A stretch of DNA of 64,000 nucleotides from Vermiculatibacterium agrestimuris (GCF_943193085.1 NZ_CALPCU010000002.1:62001-126000); one strand, 5' to 3'. Counted from the first letter of the stretch, positions 16,734-26,146 are shown. Numbers and translations are program-made. The notes: a model not told the origin generated them from the sequence alone.

Positions 16734-18503
16734 TTGAACAAGATCTGCATCCTGACCGTCGCCCCATATCCGGAGTTCGGCGAGCTGGCGGAGGAGGTCG
16801 CCCGTCAATATCCCCAGATCGACATGTATCTCGCCCCCGGCATCTATCAAAGCGCCATCGAGTACACTCAGATCTATCCCAGCAAAAAATTTGACGTCAT
16901 CATCTCCCGGTCCTTTACCGCCGACCTGCTGCGCAGCTCCTCCATCACCCCTGTGATCGGCGTGGAGGTCTCCGCCTACGATGTTCTGCGCACCCTCCAG
17001 CTGGCCAACTCCCTGCGGCAGCCCTTCGCCGTTTTGAGCACGCCGCCGGTCATTGAGACTTACCGGCGTCTGGCCGAGCTGCTGGGCCTCTCCCTCCATC
17101 TCTATACCTTTTACCATGTCTCCCAGGTGGAGGGGCTGCTCCGGGAGATCAAGGAAAAGGGCTTTGACTATGTCATTGCCGGCATTGTCGCGGAAAATCT
17201 CGCCCCGCCCATCGGCCTGAAGACCATCCGCATCACCTCCTCCCGGGAGAGCATCCAGTCGGCCATCCAGCAGGCGCTGGCCTTTCATCAATGCGTGGAA
17301 AACGTCCGACAGACAGACGGACTCTACCAGACCTTTTTGGATCAGAGCAAGGACGGGATCATCATTTTCAACCAGGCCGGAAAGGCGGTGTATGCCAACA
17401 TCGCCGTCCGGAACAAAAGTCTTTTGTCCACCGAGGAGCATATCGTCCGCTATATCGACACGCTGGAGCGGGAGAGCCATCTGTCCGTCGTCAAACGGAT
17501 CGACGATTTCTATTGGGAGATCGAGGGACACCGGATCCCAGGAGAGAACGTGTTCTACTGCTTCCGTCTGCGCAAGCTGTACTCCATCTCTCAAAAGACC
17601 TCCTTCATTCATCTGGACAACGCCGACAATATCTTTCAGGGCATCAGCAACGTGATTTGGAACGGAGCCTACCGCTCCTGTCTGGAAAAGGTGGTCCAGT
17701 CCGCCATCGACACCCACATTCCCGTGCTGATCACCGGCGAGATCGGCACCGGAAAGGCGGAGCTGGCCCAATATATCTATTGTCACAGCGTCCGGAGCAA
17801 AACTCCGCTGATCACCATCAACTGCAAAAGCGTCACCAAAAAGTCCTGGGACACCGTGGTAAACAATTACCGCAACCCCATCCATGACGTGGGCGGCTCC
17901 GTGCTTTTGGAGCGGATCGACCTTTTGGAGCCCGCCATGCAGTCCACCCTGGCCGAGTATATCATCAACACCAACATGGGCCGCCGCCACAGGCTGTACG
18001 CCACCAGCTGCGCCGACCTGTCCAGGCTGGTGGTGGAGCGTGGCTTTTCCATCAGCCTGTACCGTTGCCTGCGGGGCCTGCACATCTCCCCCAAGCCCCT
18101 CTCCCAGCTGACCGAGCTGATCCCCCTGCTGGCCGGAGAGCTTCTGGAGTGGAACGGCAAAAATCTCTCCGGCAGCGCCATTGCCTTCGAGCCTTCGGCC
18201 ATGGCCCAGCTGCAGGCCTTTTCCTGGCCGCTGAACATCCTCCAGCTCAATGACGTGGTCCAGCAGTTGGTGCTGGCCTGCAAGACCACCCTGATCTCCG
18301 GGGAGCTCACCGCCGAGATCCTCAGCGCCATCCCCGCCGAAGGCGCCCAGAGCGCCCAGGCCATCGACCTGTCAAAGTCCCTGCGGGAGATCGAGCGGGA
18401 CGTGATCTTCGCCGTACTGCGGCAGGAGCAGATGAACCAATCCGCGGCCGCCAAGCGGCTGGGCATTGGCCGCTCCACCCTATGGCGAAAGCTCGGCCAG
18501 TAG
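16734..18503 (+). CDS. PrpR-like regulator with degenerate AAA domain
   Basis: 589 residues. Residues 1-165 match the PrpR_N ligand-sensing domain. A PAS domain lies at about 195-300 (FLDQSKDGIIIFNQAGKAVYAN). A sigma-54-activator-type AAA domain (330-500) and a C-terminal Fis-type HTH (QSAAAKRLGIGRSTLWRKL) follow. The AAA part is degenerate: Walker A (GEIGTGK) survives, but there is no GAFTGA loop, and the Walker B acidic pair reads LLERID in place of LFLDEI. It therefore probably does not drive sigma-54 polymerase. The start is taken as TTG 16734, which gives MNKICILTVAPYPEF. Likely senses the transported substrate and controls the dctPQM-lyase genes. Confidence 0.8.
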   Translation: MNKICILTVAPYPEFGELAEEVARQYPQIDMYLAPGIYQSAIEYTQIYPSKKFDVIISRSFTADLLRSSSITPVIGVEVSAYDVLRTLQLANSLRQPFAVLSTPPVIETYRRLAELLGLSLHLYTFYHVSQVEGLLREIKEKGFDYVIAGIVAENLAPPIGLKTIRITSSRESIQSAIQQALAFHQCVENVRQTDGLYQTFLDQSKDGIIIFNQAGKAVYANIAVRNKSLLSTEEHIVRYIDTLERESHLSVVKRIDDFYWEIEGHRIPGENVFYCFRLRKLYSISQKTSFIHLDNADNIFQGISNVIWNGAYRSCLEKVVQSAIDTHIPVLITGEIGTGKAELAQYIYCHSVRSKTPLITINCKSVTKKSWDTVVNNYRNPIHDVGGSVLLERIDLLEPAMQSTLAEYIINTNMGRRHRLYATSCADLSRLVVERGFSISLYRCLRGLHISPKPLSQLTELIPLLAGELLEWNGKNLSGSAIAFEPSAMAQLQAFSWPLNILQLNDVVQQLVLACKTTLISGELTAEILSAIPAEGAQSAQAIDLSKSLREIERDVIFAVLRQEQMNQSAAAKRLGIGRSTLWRKLGQ

Positions 18504-18523
18504 TTCCTCACTCCGCAAAAGCA

Positions 18524-18559
18524 AGAGCCGCCTTCCGTTTTGGAAGGCGGCTCTTTTTG
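18524..18559. terminator. Bidirectional terminator
   Basis: AGAGCCGCCTTCC / GGAAGGCGGCTCT stem with a T run, between the convergent regulator and SLH-phosphatase genes. Confidence 0.9.
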
Positions 18560-18578
18560 TATGCTGTTTGGTCCGGGC

Positions 18579-21500
18579 TTACTTCCCGGCCAAAACGTCC
18601 TTGAGCGCGGTGACCTGCTCGGCGGTGAGGCCCACGGTCTCAGTGAGATAGGTCTCAGCGGCCTTGCTGAGGTCGGCCTTGGCCAGGGCCTTCTCGTCCT
18701 CAGCGCCGGTGAGCTTGAGGAGGTTGGCCACCACATTGCTCTGGGCAATGCGGTTCCAGCGGTCGGAGTCCTTCTCCACATGGTAGTAGTTCTCGTAGGA
18801 GAGCATGTAGTCCTCGGTGATCTCCCGCACCGTACCGCCCATGAGGCACTCCAGCAGCATGGTGACGAAGCCGGCCCGGTCCTTGCCCTCGTTGCAGTGA
18901 ATGAGGTAGGGACCCTCGTTGGCGAGCATATACTCCAGACCGGTCTTCAGCTTGGCGGTGAAGTCCTCGGCGGCAAAGTCCACGCCCATGTCCAGCTTCA
19001 CGGTGTTGGTGGTGGCGGCGTAGGAGTCCTTCACGCCCTCATAGCCGTCGTACTCCTCCTCGGAGTCGGCCAGGTCAAGAATGGTCTTCACCTTGGCCTC
19101 CTTGATGAACGCGTCCACGTAGGTGTTCCGGCCCAACTCGGGGTTCACGGGGCTGGAGGCGCGGTAGAGCACCCCCTCGGCGATGTCGCCCATCTTCACC
19201 GCCCGGAAGTTGGCGAAGACAGCCTTATCGTTGTCGTAGTCCTTGATGTCGTTGGTCCGCAGAGCGTCGATGTTGCGGATGGTGTACTCCTCCAGATAGC
19301 CCTCCTTCTCACCCATGGCGAAGGAGATGACGGTATCCACTTCGGCGCCGTAGGTCTTGGAGAAGTTGCCCATGTTAATGGCGGCAGCGATGGTGTCCGT
19401 GGAGGTGTCGGTGAGAACGATGACGTTGCCGGTGTCCACGTTGGAGTAGCCGGTGCCGAAGGGGGCCTCCACGGTCATATCGCCCACAGTGACCTTCAGA
19501 ATGTCGCCCACGGCGTAGCCCGCGCCCACAAAGACGTCGGCATAGATGTCGGTACCCACGTTGCCGTATTTGCTCACGGCGTTGACCTTACCGGCGACGC
19601 AGCCGTTCAGCTTCTCAGCCAGGAAGCCGGCAGTGATGTCGGCCACCTTGTAGATGGTCTCAAAGTTCTCCTCGGCAAAGACGTTGTAGGTGTGGTCGGC
19701 GCCCTCCACCAGGTAGACCCGACCGTTCTGAACCGCAGCGGCGATCTTGTCGGCGTTCTCGGGCAGAACCACGTCGTCCTTGTCGCCGTTGATGGCCAGC
19801 ACGGGAGCCTCCAGGCCCTTGACGGTCTTCAGCACGTCGGTCTCCTTGACTTCCTTGAACCAGCGCTCACCCACGCCCAGGCTGTCCCGCCAATCGAAGG
19901 TCATCTCAAAGGTGCCGTCCTTCTTGGCGGTGGCGTAAGCGGCGTCAAAGTCCTCAAACATGGTGGTGAGATCCAGCGCGCCGGACCAGGTGACCACGGC
20001 CTTGAAGGTCTCGGGATAAGCCGCGGCGGCCAGCAGGGCGTTGGTGCCGCCCTGGCTCCAGCCCATGACGGCCAGCTTATCGCCGTCGATCTCGGCCTGC
20101 TCAGCCAGGTAGTCGGCGGCGGCCTTGGCGTCCAGATTGGCGGAGGTGTAGTTGTAGTCCTTGTAGTCGGCCTCAGACTCGCCATTGCCCATAAAGTCAA
20201 TGCGCAGGGAGGCGATGCCGTTCAGGGCCAGCTCGGGAGCGGCGGTGAGGTAGCCGTTGCCGGCCTCGTCCTTGGTAGAGCCGGTACCGTGGAGCATGAC
20301 CACGGCGGGGAAGGTCTCTCCCTCATGGGCGCCGGGCATGGTCAGAACGCCGGGGACGGTGTGGGCGGGGATACCGTCCTGCTCAGGCACCTCGATCTCC
20401 ACATCGCGGGTGACATAGATGGGCACCAGCTCGTCATAGCTCTTGAGCATGGCGGCCAGCTCGGCGCGGGTCATCAGGGCGGAGGGGTTGATGGCGCCGG
20501 TCTCGTTGCCCTTCATCAGGCCCAGCTTGTAGCACTCGGCCACCTCGACAGCGGCCCAGGCGGGCACGGTGTCATAGTCGGGCGCGGTGAGGGCGGGGCT
20601 GGTGGTGGTGTCCACGATCCAGCCGTCAAAGGCGGCGTAACGGGAGAAGATGGCGGCCACCTCGGCCCGGGTGATCTCCCGGTCGCCCTGGAAGGCGCCG
20701 GCGGTACCCTCGGCCAGACCGGCCTGCTTGGCCCAGGCGGCGGCGTCGGCATACCAGGCGTCGGCAGTCACGTCAGTAAAGTCGGCAGCCTGGGCGACCT
20801 GGGGCTTGCCCACCATATTCCAGATGGTCTGGAACACGGTGGCACGGGTGACAGTGGCCTCGGCGGCAAAGCTGACGCCGTCCACAGTGGACATATAGCC
20901 CTTCTCGGTCACATAGCTCTGCGCCTCGGCGTACCAGGGGGCGGGAACCTGGGGCTCAGTCTCCTCAGGGGTCTCGGCGGAGGCGTTCATCCTGCTGGTA
21001 TCATAAGTGTTGGGGAACACAGCGCCGTTGAGCACCCAAACGTCGCTCAGGTCGGGCTGGCCGTCCTTCACGGTGGACACCAGGAAGTCGCCCTCCCCGT
21101 GCTCCACGCCGGGACGGTTGGCGGTGAGGATGTCGCCCCAGGCGGTCTCCACCACCACCTGGATGTCTGCGGGGATGAACATGGCAAAGTTGGTGTCGGG
21201 CGTGGCCTTGGTCTTCAGGTCGATGTAGGTGTCCTTCTGAGCGAAGTCCTCGGCGGTGAGCTCAGTGCCGTCGGCCTTGGTGTAGGTGCCCATGACCTTC
21301 TCCAGGTTGGAAGGCCACAGCTCGTCCACCGTGCCTTTGAGCAGCACGGTGACGCCGTCGTCAGTCACCACGCCGGAGTTGCCCTCCAGCACGTTTTCAT
21401 AGGGGGTGTCCTTGGACACCAGCATCCCCTGGATGGTGTACTCGGTCTTGCCGGTGAGGAACCACTCCTGGCCGCCCTCGGCCAGGTACTCCTCCAGGGA

Positions 21501-21638
21501 GACCTCGGTCTGGGTTCCCACCCGGGCGCCGTCGGCGGGAGTCCAGCCCTCGGGCAGGTCGGCCGCCATGGCGGGAGCCGCCAGGGACAGGCTCAGGGCT
21601 GCGGAGAGAACCAGAGCGGTAAGCTTTTTCCAGTTCAT
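18579..21638 (-). CDS. Secreted SLH / alpha-beta hydrolase / tyrosine phosphatase fusion
   Basis: 1019-residue exported protein. A signal peptide (1-26) is followed by an unrecognised beta-rich region (30-215) and three S-layer homology repeats (about 232-400). An alpha/beta hydrolase spans 405-680: HGTG at 450-453, nucleophile Ser528 in GWSQGG, Asp near 619-622 in GDKDD, His649. Residues about 680-790 resemble the small C-terminal barrel of SAM hydroxide adenosyltransferases (SKYGNVGTDI, IAAAINMGNFSKTYG). A tyrosine/dual-specificity phosphatase occupies 800-1000, with the P-loop HCNEGKDR and Cys915. The SLH repeats should anchor it at the wall. It follows a second SLH ecto-phosphatase gene. 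I know no named protein with this arrangement. Confidence 0.88.
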   Translation of the reverse strand: MNWKKLTALVLSAALSLSLAAPAMAADLPEGWTPADGARVGTQTEVSLEEYLAEGGQEWFLTGKTEYTIQGMLVSKDTPYENVLEGNSGVVTDDGVTVLLKGTVDELWPSNLEKVMGTYTKADGTELTAEDFAQKDTYIDLKTKATPDTNFAMFIPADIQVVVETAWGDILTANRPGVEHGEGDFLVSTVKDGQPDLSDVWVLNGAVFPNTYDTSRMNASAETPEETEPQVPAPWYAEAQSYVTEKGYMSTVDGVSFAAEATVTRATVFQTIWNMVGKPQVAQAADFTDVTADAWYADAAAWAKQAGLAEGTAGAFQGDREITRAEVAAIFSRYAAFDGWIVDTTTSPALTAPDYDTVPAWAAVEVAECYKLGLMKGNETGAINPSALMTRAELAAMLKSYDELVPIYVTRDVEIEVPEQDGIPAHTVPGVLTMPGAHEGETFPAVVMLHGTGSTKDEAGNGYLTAAPELALNGIASLRIDFMGNGESEADYKDYNYTSANLDAKAAADYLAEQAEIDGDKLAVMGWSQGGTNALLAAAAYPETFKAVVTWSGALDLTTMFEDFDAAYATAKKDGTFEMTFDWRDSLGVGERWFKEVKETDVLKTVKGLEAPVLAINGDKDDVVLPENADKIAAAVQNGRVYLVEGADHTYNVFAEENFETIYKVADITAGFLAEKLNGCVAGKVNAVSKYGNVGTDIYADVFVGAGYAVGDILKVTVGDMTVEAPFGTGYSNVDTGNVIVLTDTSTDTIAAAINMGNFSKTYGAEVDTVISFAMGEKEGYLEEYTIRNIDALRTNDIKDYDNDKAVFANFRAVKMGDIAEGVLYRASSPVNPELGRNTYVDAFIKEAKVKTILDLADSEEEYDGYEGVKDSYAATTNTVKLDMGVDFAAEDFTAKLKTGLEYMLANEGPYLIHCNEGKDRAGFVTMLLECLMGGTVREITEDYMLSYENYYHVEKDSDRWNRIAQSNVVANLLKLTGAEDEKALAKADLSKAAETYLTETVGLTAEQVTALKDVLAGK

Positions 21639-21678
21639 GATCAGTTACCTTTCCTTTCTGTTGTTTGTTGAGAGGGAA

Positions 21679-21721
21679 AACCGAAAAGAACCCGGAGGCG
21701 GACTCCGGGTTCTTTTCGGTT
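21679..21721 (-). terminator. Terminator between the two SLH-phosphatase genes
   Basis: A perfect 19-bp stem with a five-base loop, 11 bases past the stop of the leftward 5'-nucleotidase gene. T-rich arm but a short T tail; the downstream gene lacks its own clear promoter, so read-through is likely. Confidence 0.75.
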
Positions 21722-21731
21722 CCAGACATTC

Positions 21732-23903
21732 TTATTTCGTGAAAGCGGCCAGATTCACCAGAACCTGAGCAAACTCAACACGGGTCAGGGTCTTGACAGG
21801 CATCAGGTTGCCCTCGCCGCCAACCATGATGCCGGCGTCGAAGCAGTAGCCAACGGCCTCCAGATACTCAGCGGGGACCTGGTCGTAGTCAGCCATCTCC
21901 TTGACAGCCATACCGCCCTCGACGGTCAGCTCCTTCAGAGCGCAGTAGTCGGCGACGAGCTTGGCGGTCTCGGCCCGGGTGATCTCCACGTCCTCGAAGC
22001 CCTCGGCCTCCACCAGGCCCTGCTCAGCAGCCCAGGCCACGGCGGGAGCGTACCAAGCCTCGTCCTTGGCGGGCTCGGCCTTCTCCTCCACCGTCAGGTT
22101 GTAGAGGGTCTGAATGACCTGGCCGTTGGTCACAACGCCGGTGGGATCGAAGGTGCCCTCGCCGGTGCCCACCATCAGCTCGCTGCCCACCACGGTGCGC
22201 ACGGCGTCGGTGTACCAGCTGTCCTCCAGATCGGTGTAGGCGGCCAGAGGATCAATGATAGTGATGCGGCCCTGGGGCTCGGCGTACTTCTCGCCCACGT
22301 TGTTCTCCAGCACATCGGTGATGTACTGCATCAGCACCTCGTCCAGAGGAGCGCCGGTGTCGGTGATGCGGTCGGAGACGGACAGGGCGTAATAGGTGTC
22401 GCCGCCGGCGGCCAGGAAGTCGTTGGTGACCACGGCATAGGTGGCCTCAGGATCGAAGTCCTTGCCGTTGATGGAGGTGATGGTCACCCGGTTGATGGAA
22501 GCGGGAGCGGCATAGGTGGTGCCGGGATAGTTCTCGCCGGCGTCAAAGGCCTTGGCGGCGTCCACAGTGAACTCGATGCCGGCCACCTGGGGGAAGCCGC
22601 CGATGGCGGTGGGAGTGCAGAAGGTGGAAGCCTCCAGCACCTCCAGCAGGACTTCGCCGGTGACGTAGTCAACAGCCACGGTGTTGCCGAAGGGCAGGAC
22701 TTTGTTCACATCGTTCTTGCTGATGTCGCCGGCGGCGATGGCGGCGCGGATGCCGCCGCCGTTGGTGATGGCAATGACATTCTCAGCGGGAACGCCCAGA
22801 TCCTCCTTGGTGGCGTACCAGAGCATGGCGTCGGTGATGAGGTCGCCCAGGTTGGTCTCCTCGGTGCGGTTGCCGGGCGCCCGGTCGCCGTTGAGGTTGA
22901 CAGTGCTCTTGGCGAAGGCCTTGCCGTAGTCGGCCTCGATCTCGGCCTTGATCTCGGCGGCCCGGGCGGCGATGGCGTCGTCCTCAGCCACGGTGATGGC
23001 CTTGGTGTCCACGCAGTCGGTGGTGATCTTGCCGTCCTTGTCAATGACGACCACGCCGATGTTGGCGAACTTGGTGCCGGTGGAGGTCAGGTAGGTCTCG
23101 CCCACCTTGCGCTCTTCATTGGTCTTCTCAGCGATCTCCGCCTCGGTGGAGTGAGAGTGGCCGTCGATGAACACATCGATGCCCTCCACCTTCTCCAGCA
23201 GGTCGATGGAGCGGTTGGCGTTGGCGGCAGTCTCGTCGTCGATGCCCAGGTGGCCGATGCAGACGATGTAGTCCACCTTGGCGTCCTTCAGCTCCTTGAT
23301 CTGCGCCTCGGCGACCTTGTACATATCCTCGCCGCCGGCGAAGGTCACGCCCTTGATCTTGGCGGGGTGGGCCTTGGTGGCGGTCTCAGGGGTGTCCATG
23401 CCAAAGAAGCCCACCTTCTTGCCGCCCAGCTCCACGACCTTGTTGGTGCCGAAGGCGGGCTTGCCCTCGAACAGGATATTGGCGGCCAGGATCTCGAAGT
23501 CGGCCTTCTCGGCCAGAGCCTTCATGTTCTCATAGCCGTAGTCGAACTCATGGTTGCCCAGCGTGGACAGGGTGTAACCGACCATGTTCATCAGCTCCAC
23601 GGCGGTCTCGCCCTGGCTGACGCTGACATAGGTCTCGCCCTGAATGTAGTCGCCGGCGTCCACCACGATGACGTTGGCTCCGGCCTCTTCGAACATGGCC
23701 TTCAGGGCGGCCATCTTGGCATAGCCCTCAATGGCGCCGTGGACGTCGTTGGAGTGGAGGATGACGATGCTGTCCTTTACGTCCTCAGAGACGACGTAAG
23801 GCTCCACAGTCTCCTCAACGGCCTCTTCGGCCATAGCGGGCACTGCCAGAGACAGCGCCATGACCAGGGATAGGCCCAGGGAAATGAGCTTTTTGAACTT
23901 CAT
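21732..23903 (-). CDS. Secreted 5'-nucleotidase / metallophosphatase with SLH repeats
   Basis: 723-residue exported enzyme that should hydrolyse extracellular nucleotides or cyclic nucleotides. The signal peptide covers residues 1-25. The calcineurin-like domain has HSNDVHG (about 50-56), GDYIQG, GNHEFDYG, GHLGID and GHSHS. The 5'-nucleotidase C-terminal domain (about 310-540) has NGGGIRA and FGNTV. Three SLH repeats (about 550-720) bind the cell wall. The start is ATG 23903, because AAAAGGTGG precedes it and a clean signal peptide results; the longer open frame is leader sequence. It heads a unit with the adjacent fusion phosphatase. Confidence 0.92.
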   Translation of the reverse strand: MKFKKLISLGLSLVMALSLAVPAMAEEAVEETVEPYVVSEDVKDSIVILHSNDVHGAIEGYAKMAALKAMFEEAGANVIVVDAGDYIQGETYVSVSQGETAVELMNMVGYTLSTLGNHEFDYGYENMKALAEKADFEILAANILFEGKPAFGTNKVVELGGKKVGFFGMDTPETATKAHPAKIKGVTFAGGEDMYKVAEAQIKELKDAKVDYIVCIGHLGIDDETAANANRSIDLLEKVEGIDVFIDGHSHSTEAEIAEKTNEERKVGETYLTSTGTKFANIGVVVIDKDGKITTDCVDTKAITVAEDDAIAARAAEIKAEIEADYGKAFAKSTVNLNGDRAPGNRTEETNLGDLITDAMLWYATKEDLGVPAENVIAITNGGGIRAAIAAGDISKNDVNKVLPFGNTVAVDYVTGEVLLEVLEASTFCTPTAIGGFPQVAGIEFTVDAAKAFDAGENYPGTTYAAPASINRVTITSINGKDFDPEATYAVVTNDFLAAGGDTYYALSVSDRITDTGAPLDEVLMQYITDVLENNVGEKYAEPQGRITIIDPLAAYTDLEDSWYTDAVRTVVGSELMVGTGEGTFDPTGVVTNGQVIQTLYNLTVEEKAEPAKDEAWYAPAVAWAAEQGLVEAEGFEDVEITRAETAKLVADYCALKELTVEGGMAVKEMADYDQVPAEYLEAVGYCFDAGIMVGGEGNLMPVKTLTRVEFAQVLVNLAAFTK

Positions 23904-23961
23904 GGGACATTCCACCTTTTCCTTACATATTTTTGGTACCCGAAATTTCATTGCAGTTATA

Positions 23962-23990
23962 ATTGTAACAAAACGGTGACAAAAATACAA
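23962..23990 (-). promoter_or_regulatory. Promoter of the SLH 5'-nucleotidase
   Basis: Minus strand TTGTAT (23990-23985), 17 bp, TACAAT (23967-23962), in an AT-rich stretch. Confidence 0.65.
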
Positions 23991-24039
23991 TAGGTCAAGC
24001 CAAAGAAAAATACAAAAAACGTTAAAATTTTCTTCCAAT

Positions 24040-25287
24040 TTACTCTCTGATCTGTCCCGCGCCGTAAACGGCGTACTTTGTGGAGGTCAGCTCCTCCAAT
24101 CCCATGGGGCCCCTGGCGTGGAGCTTCTGGGTGGAGATCCCGATCTCCGCCCCCAGGCCGAACTCAAAGCCGTCGGTGAAGCGGGTGGAGGCGTTGACGT
24201 AGACCGCCGCGGCGTCTACCCTGTCCAAAAACCACTGGGCGGCGTGAGCGTCCTGTGTGATGATGGCCTCGGAGTGGCCCGTGCCGTGCCGGGCGATGAA
24301 GTCCACCGCCTCCTCCGGCCCCGACACCACCTTTACCGCCAGCTGGTAGTCGCCGTATTCCCTGTCCCAGTCCTCCTCCACGGCGGGGGCGGCCCAGGGG
24401 AGGATGGCCCTGGCCTCAGCGTCGGCGTGGAGCGTCACATTCTTCTCCTTCAGCCGTTCCCAGGCCAGGGGAAGGAAATCCGCCGCCACCGGCCGGTCTA
24501 CCAGAACGCACTCGGCGGCGTTGCACACCGAGGGCCGGGAGCATTTGGCGTTATAGAGGATCCGGGCCGCCATGGCCAGGTCGGCCTTGGCGTGGACATA
24601 GATGTGGCAGACCCCCTCCCCGGTGCGGATGACGGGCACCCGGGCGTTCTGCGCCACCGAGCGGATAAGCCCCGCGCCTCCCCGGGGGATGAGCACATCC
24701 AGGTATTGGGTCAGATTCATCATCTCGTTGGCAGAGGCCCGGTCGGTGTCCTCCACCAGGGCCACACAGTCCCCGGGCAGGCCGGCGGAGGCCAGGGCGC
24801 GGCGCAGGATGTCCACCGCCATCTGATTGGAGCGGAGGGCCTCCTTTCCGCCCCGCAGAATACAGGCGTTGCCCGATTTCAGGCAGAGGGCGGCGGCGTC
24901 CACCGTCACATTGGGCCGGGCCTCGTAGATGATGCCGATGACCCCCAGGGGCACCCGGCGCTGCTCCAGCTTCAGCCCGTTGGGCCGCAGGGTGGTCTTC
25001 ACCACCTGGCCGACAGGGTCGGGAAGGGCGGCGATCTGCCGCACGCCCTCGGCGATAGCGGCGATGCGCTTTTCATCCAGGGCCAGCCGATCCAAAAGGG
25101 ACTCCCCCATCCCGCCGGCCCTGGCGGCGTGGAGGTCGGCGGCGTTGGCGGCGAGCCACTCCGAGCGCCGGGAAATCAGTGCGTCCGCAATGGCCAGAAG
25201 GGCGGCGTTTTTCTCCTGTGTCCCCGTCACAGCCAGCTGCCGGGCCGCGATCCTGGCAGCCAGGCCCTGGGTCTCCAAAACTGTCAT
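24040..25287 (-). CDS. proA: Gamma-glutamyl phosphate reductase
   Basis: 415-residue NADPH-dependent reductase for the second step of proline synthesis (gamma-glutamyl phosphate to glutamate semialdehyde). The aldehyde dehydrogenase fold is clear: the conserved PLGVIGIIYEARPNVTVDAAALCLKSGNACILRGG segment, and the catalytic-cysteine region YNAKCSRPSVCNAAE. ATG 25287 is preferred over TTG 25296. It lies 35 bases after proB in a leftward proBA operon. Confidence 0.95.
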   Translation of the reverse strand: MTVLETQGLAARIAARQLAVTGTQEKNAALLAIADALISRRSEWLAANAADLHAARAGGMGESLLDRLALDEKRIAAIAEGVRQIAALPDPVGQVVKTTLRPNGLKLEQRRVPLGVIGIIYEARPNVTVDAAALCLKSGNACILRGGKEALRSNQMAVDILRRALASAGLPGDCVALVEDTDRASANEMMNLTQYLDVLIPRGGAGLIRSVAQNARVPVIRTGEGVCHIYVHAKADLAMAARILYNAKCSRPSVCNAAECVLVDRPVAADFLPLAWERLKEKNVTLHADAEARAILPWAAPAVEEDWDREYGDYQLAVKVVSGPEEAVDFIARHGTGHSEAIITQDAHAAQWFLDRVDAAAVYVNASTRFTDGFEFGLGAEIGISTQKLHARGPMGLEELTSTKYAVYGAGQIRE

Positions 25288-25322
25288 AAAAATCAACTCG
25301 CTTTATATTTAGGTAGCTTTCT

Positions 25323-26114
25323 CTATTTTGCCGCGAAACGGGTGCCCACATCCCCGCCCTCCACAATGTCATAGAGGGCGTCCAGCTTGTTCGAATTGGC
25401 GATGACCATGTCGATGCCGTGGGCCATGGAGCGCTTGGCGGCGGTGAGCTTGGTGTACATCCCTCCGGTGCCCCACTTGGTGCCGCCGCCCCCGGCCAGG
25501 GCCTCGATCTCCGGAGTGATCGCCTCCACCCGGTGGATCAGCTTGGCCGACCGGTCTTTCCGGGGGTCGGCGTCGTAGAGCCCGTCAATGTCGCTGAGGA
25601 GCACCAGCAGGTCGGCCCTGCACAGTCCCGCCACAATGGCGGAGAGAGTGTCATTGTCGCCCAAGACCTTCCTCTGACCGGTCTCGATCTCGGCGGCGGA
25701 GACCGAGTCGTTCTCGTTCACCACCGGGATACAGCCCAGCTCCAGCAGCGCCTCAAAGGTACCTGTGAGGTGCTCGGCCCGGACGGGGTGCTCCACATCC
25801 TCGCCGGTGAGGAGGATCTGAGCCACCGTCTGGCCGTATTCGGCAAAAAATTTGTCGTAGAGATGCATCAGCTCGCACTGGCCTGCCGCGGCGGCGGCCT
25901 GCTTGAAGCGCAGCTCTGTGGGCCGCTCCTTCAGCCCCAGCTTCCCCGCGCCCACACCGATGGCGCCGGAGGAGACCAGGATCACCTGGTGCCCCATATT
26001 TTTCAAATCGGAGAGCACCCGGGCCAGGGCGTCCATCTCCCGCAGGTTCACTCCGCCTCCCTCCCGCAGGAGGGTGGAGGTGCCCACTTTGACAACAAGC
26101 CGTTTTTTCTCCAT
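25323..26114 (-). CDS. proB: Glutamate 5-kinase, short form
   Basis: 263-residue amino-acid kinase that phosphorylates glutamate to start proline synthesis. Motifs: VVKVGTSTL at the N terminus, LVSSGAIGVGAGKLGL, VVNENDSVS and GDNDTLSAIVAGL. The C-terminal PUA domain of the Escherichia coli enzyme (367 residues) is absent, as in many Firmicutes. The PUA domain affects feedback inhibition and oligomer state, so regulation by proline may differ. First gene of proBA. Confidence 0.95.
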   Translation of the reverse strand: MEKKRLVVKVGTSTLLREGGGVNLREMDALARVLSDLKNMGHQVILVSSGAIGVGAGKLGLKERPTELRFKQAAAAAGQCELMHLYDKFFAEYGQTVAQILLTGEDVEHPVRAEHLTGTFEALLELGCIPVVNENDSVSAAEIETGQRKVLGDNDTLSAIVAGLCRADLLVLLSDIDGLYDADPRKDRSAKLIHRVEAITPEIEALAGGGGTKWGTGGMYTKLTAAKRSMAHGIDMVIANSNKLDALYDIVEGGDVGTRFAAK

Positions 26115-26146
26115 ATGTATCCGGCTCCCTTCCTCTTTCTGGCGCT

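Noticed and set aside
18540..21671. A rightward open frame of more than 1000 codons
   Set aside because: It is the antisense of the SLH-phosphatase fusion; its product is Gly/Val/His/Leu-rich without domains, an effect of G+C-rich codon use on the opposite strand.
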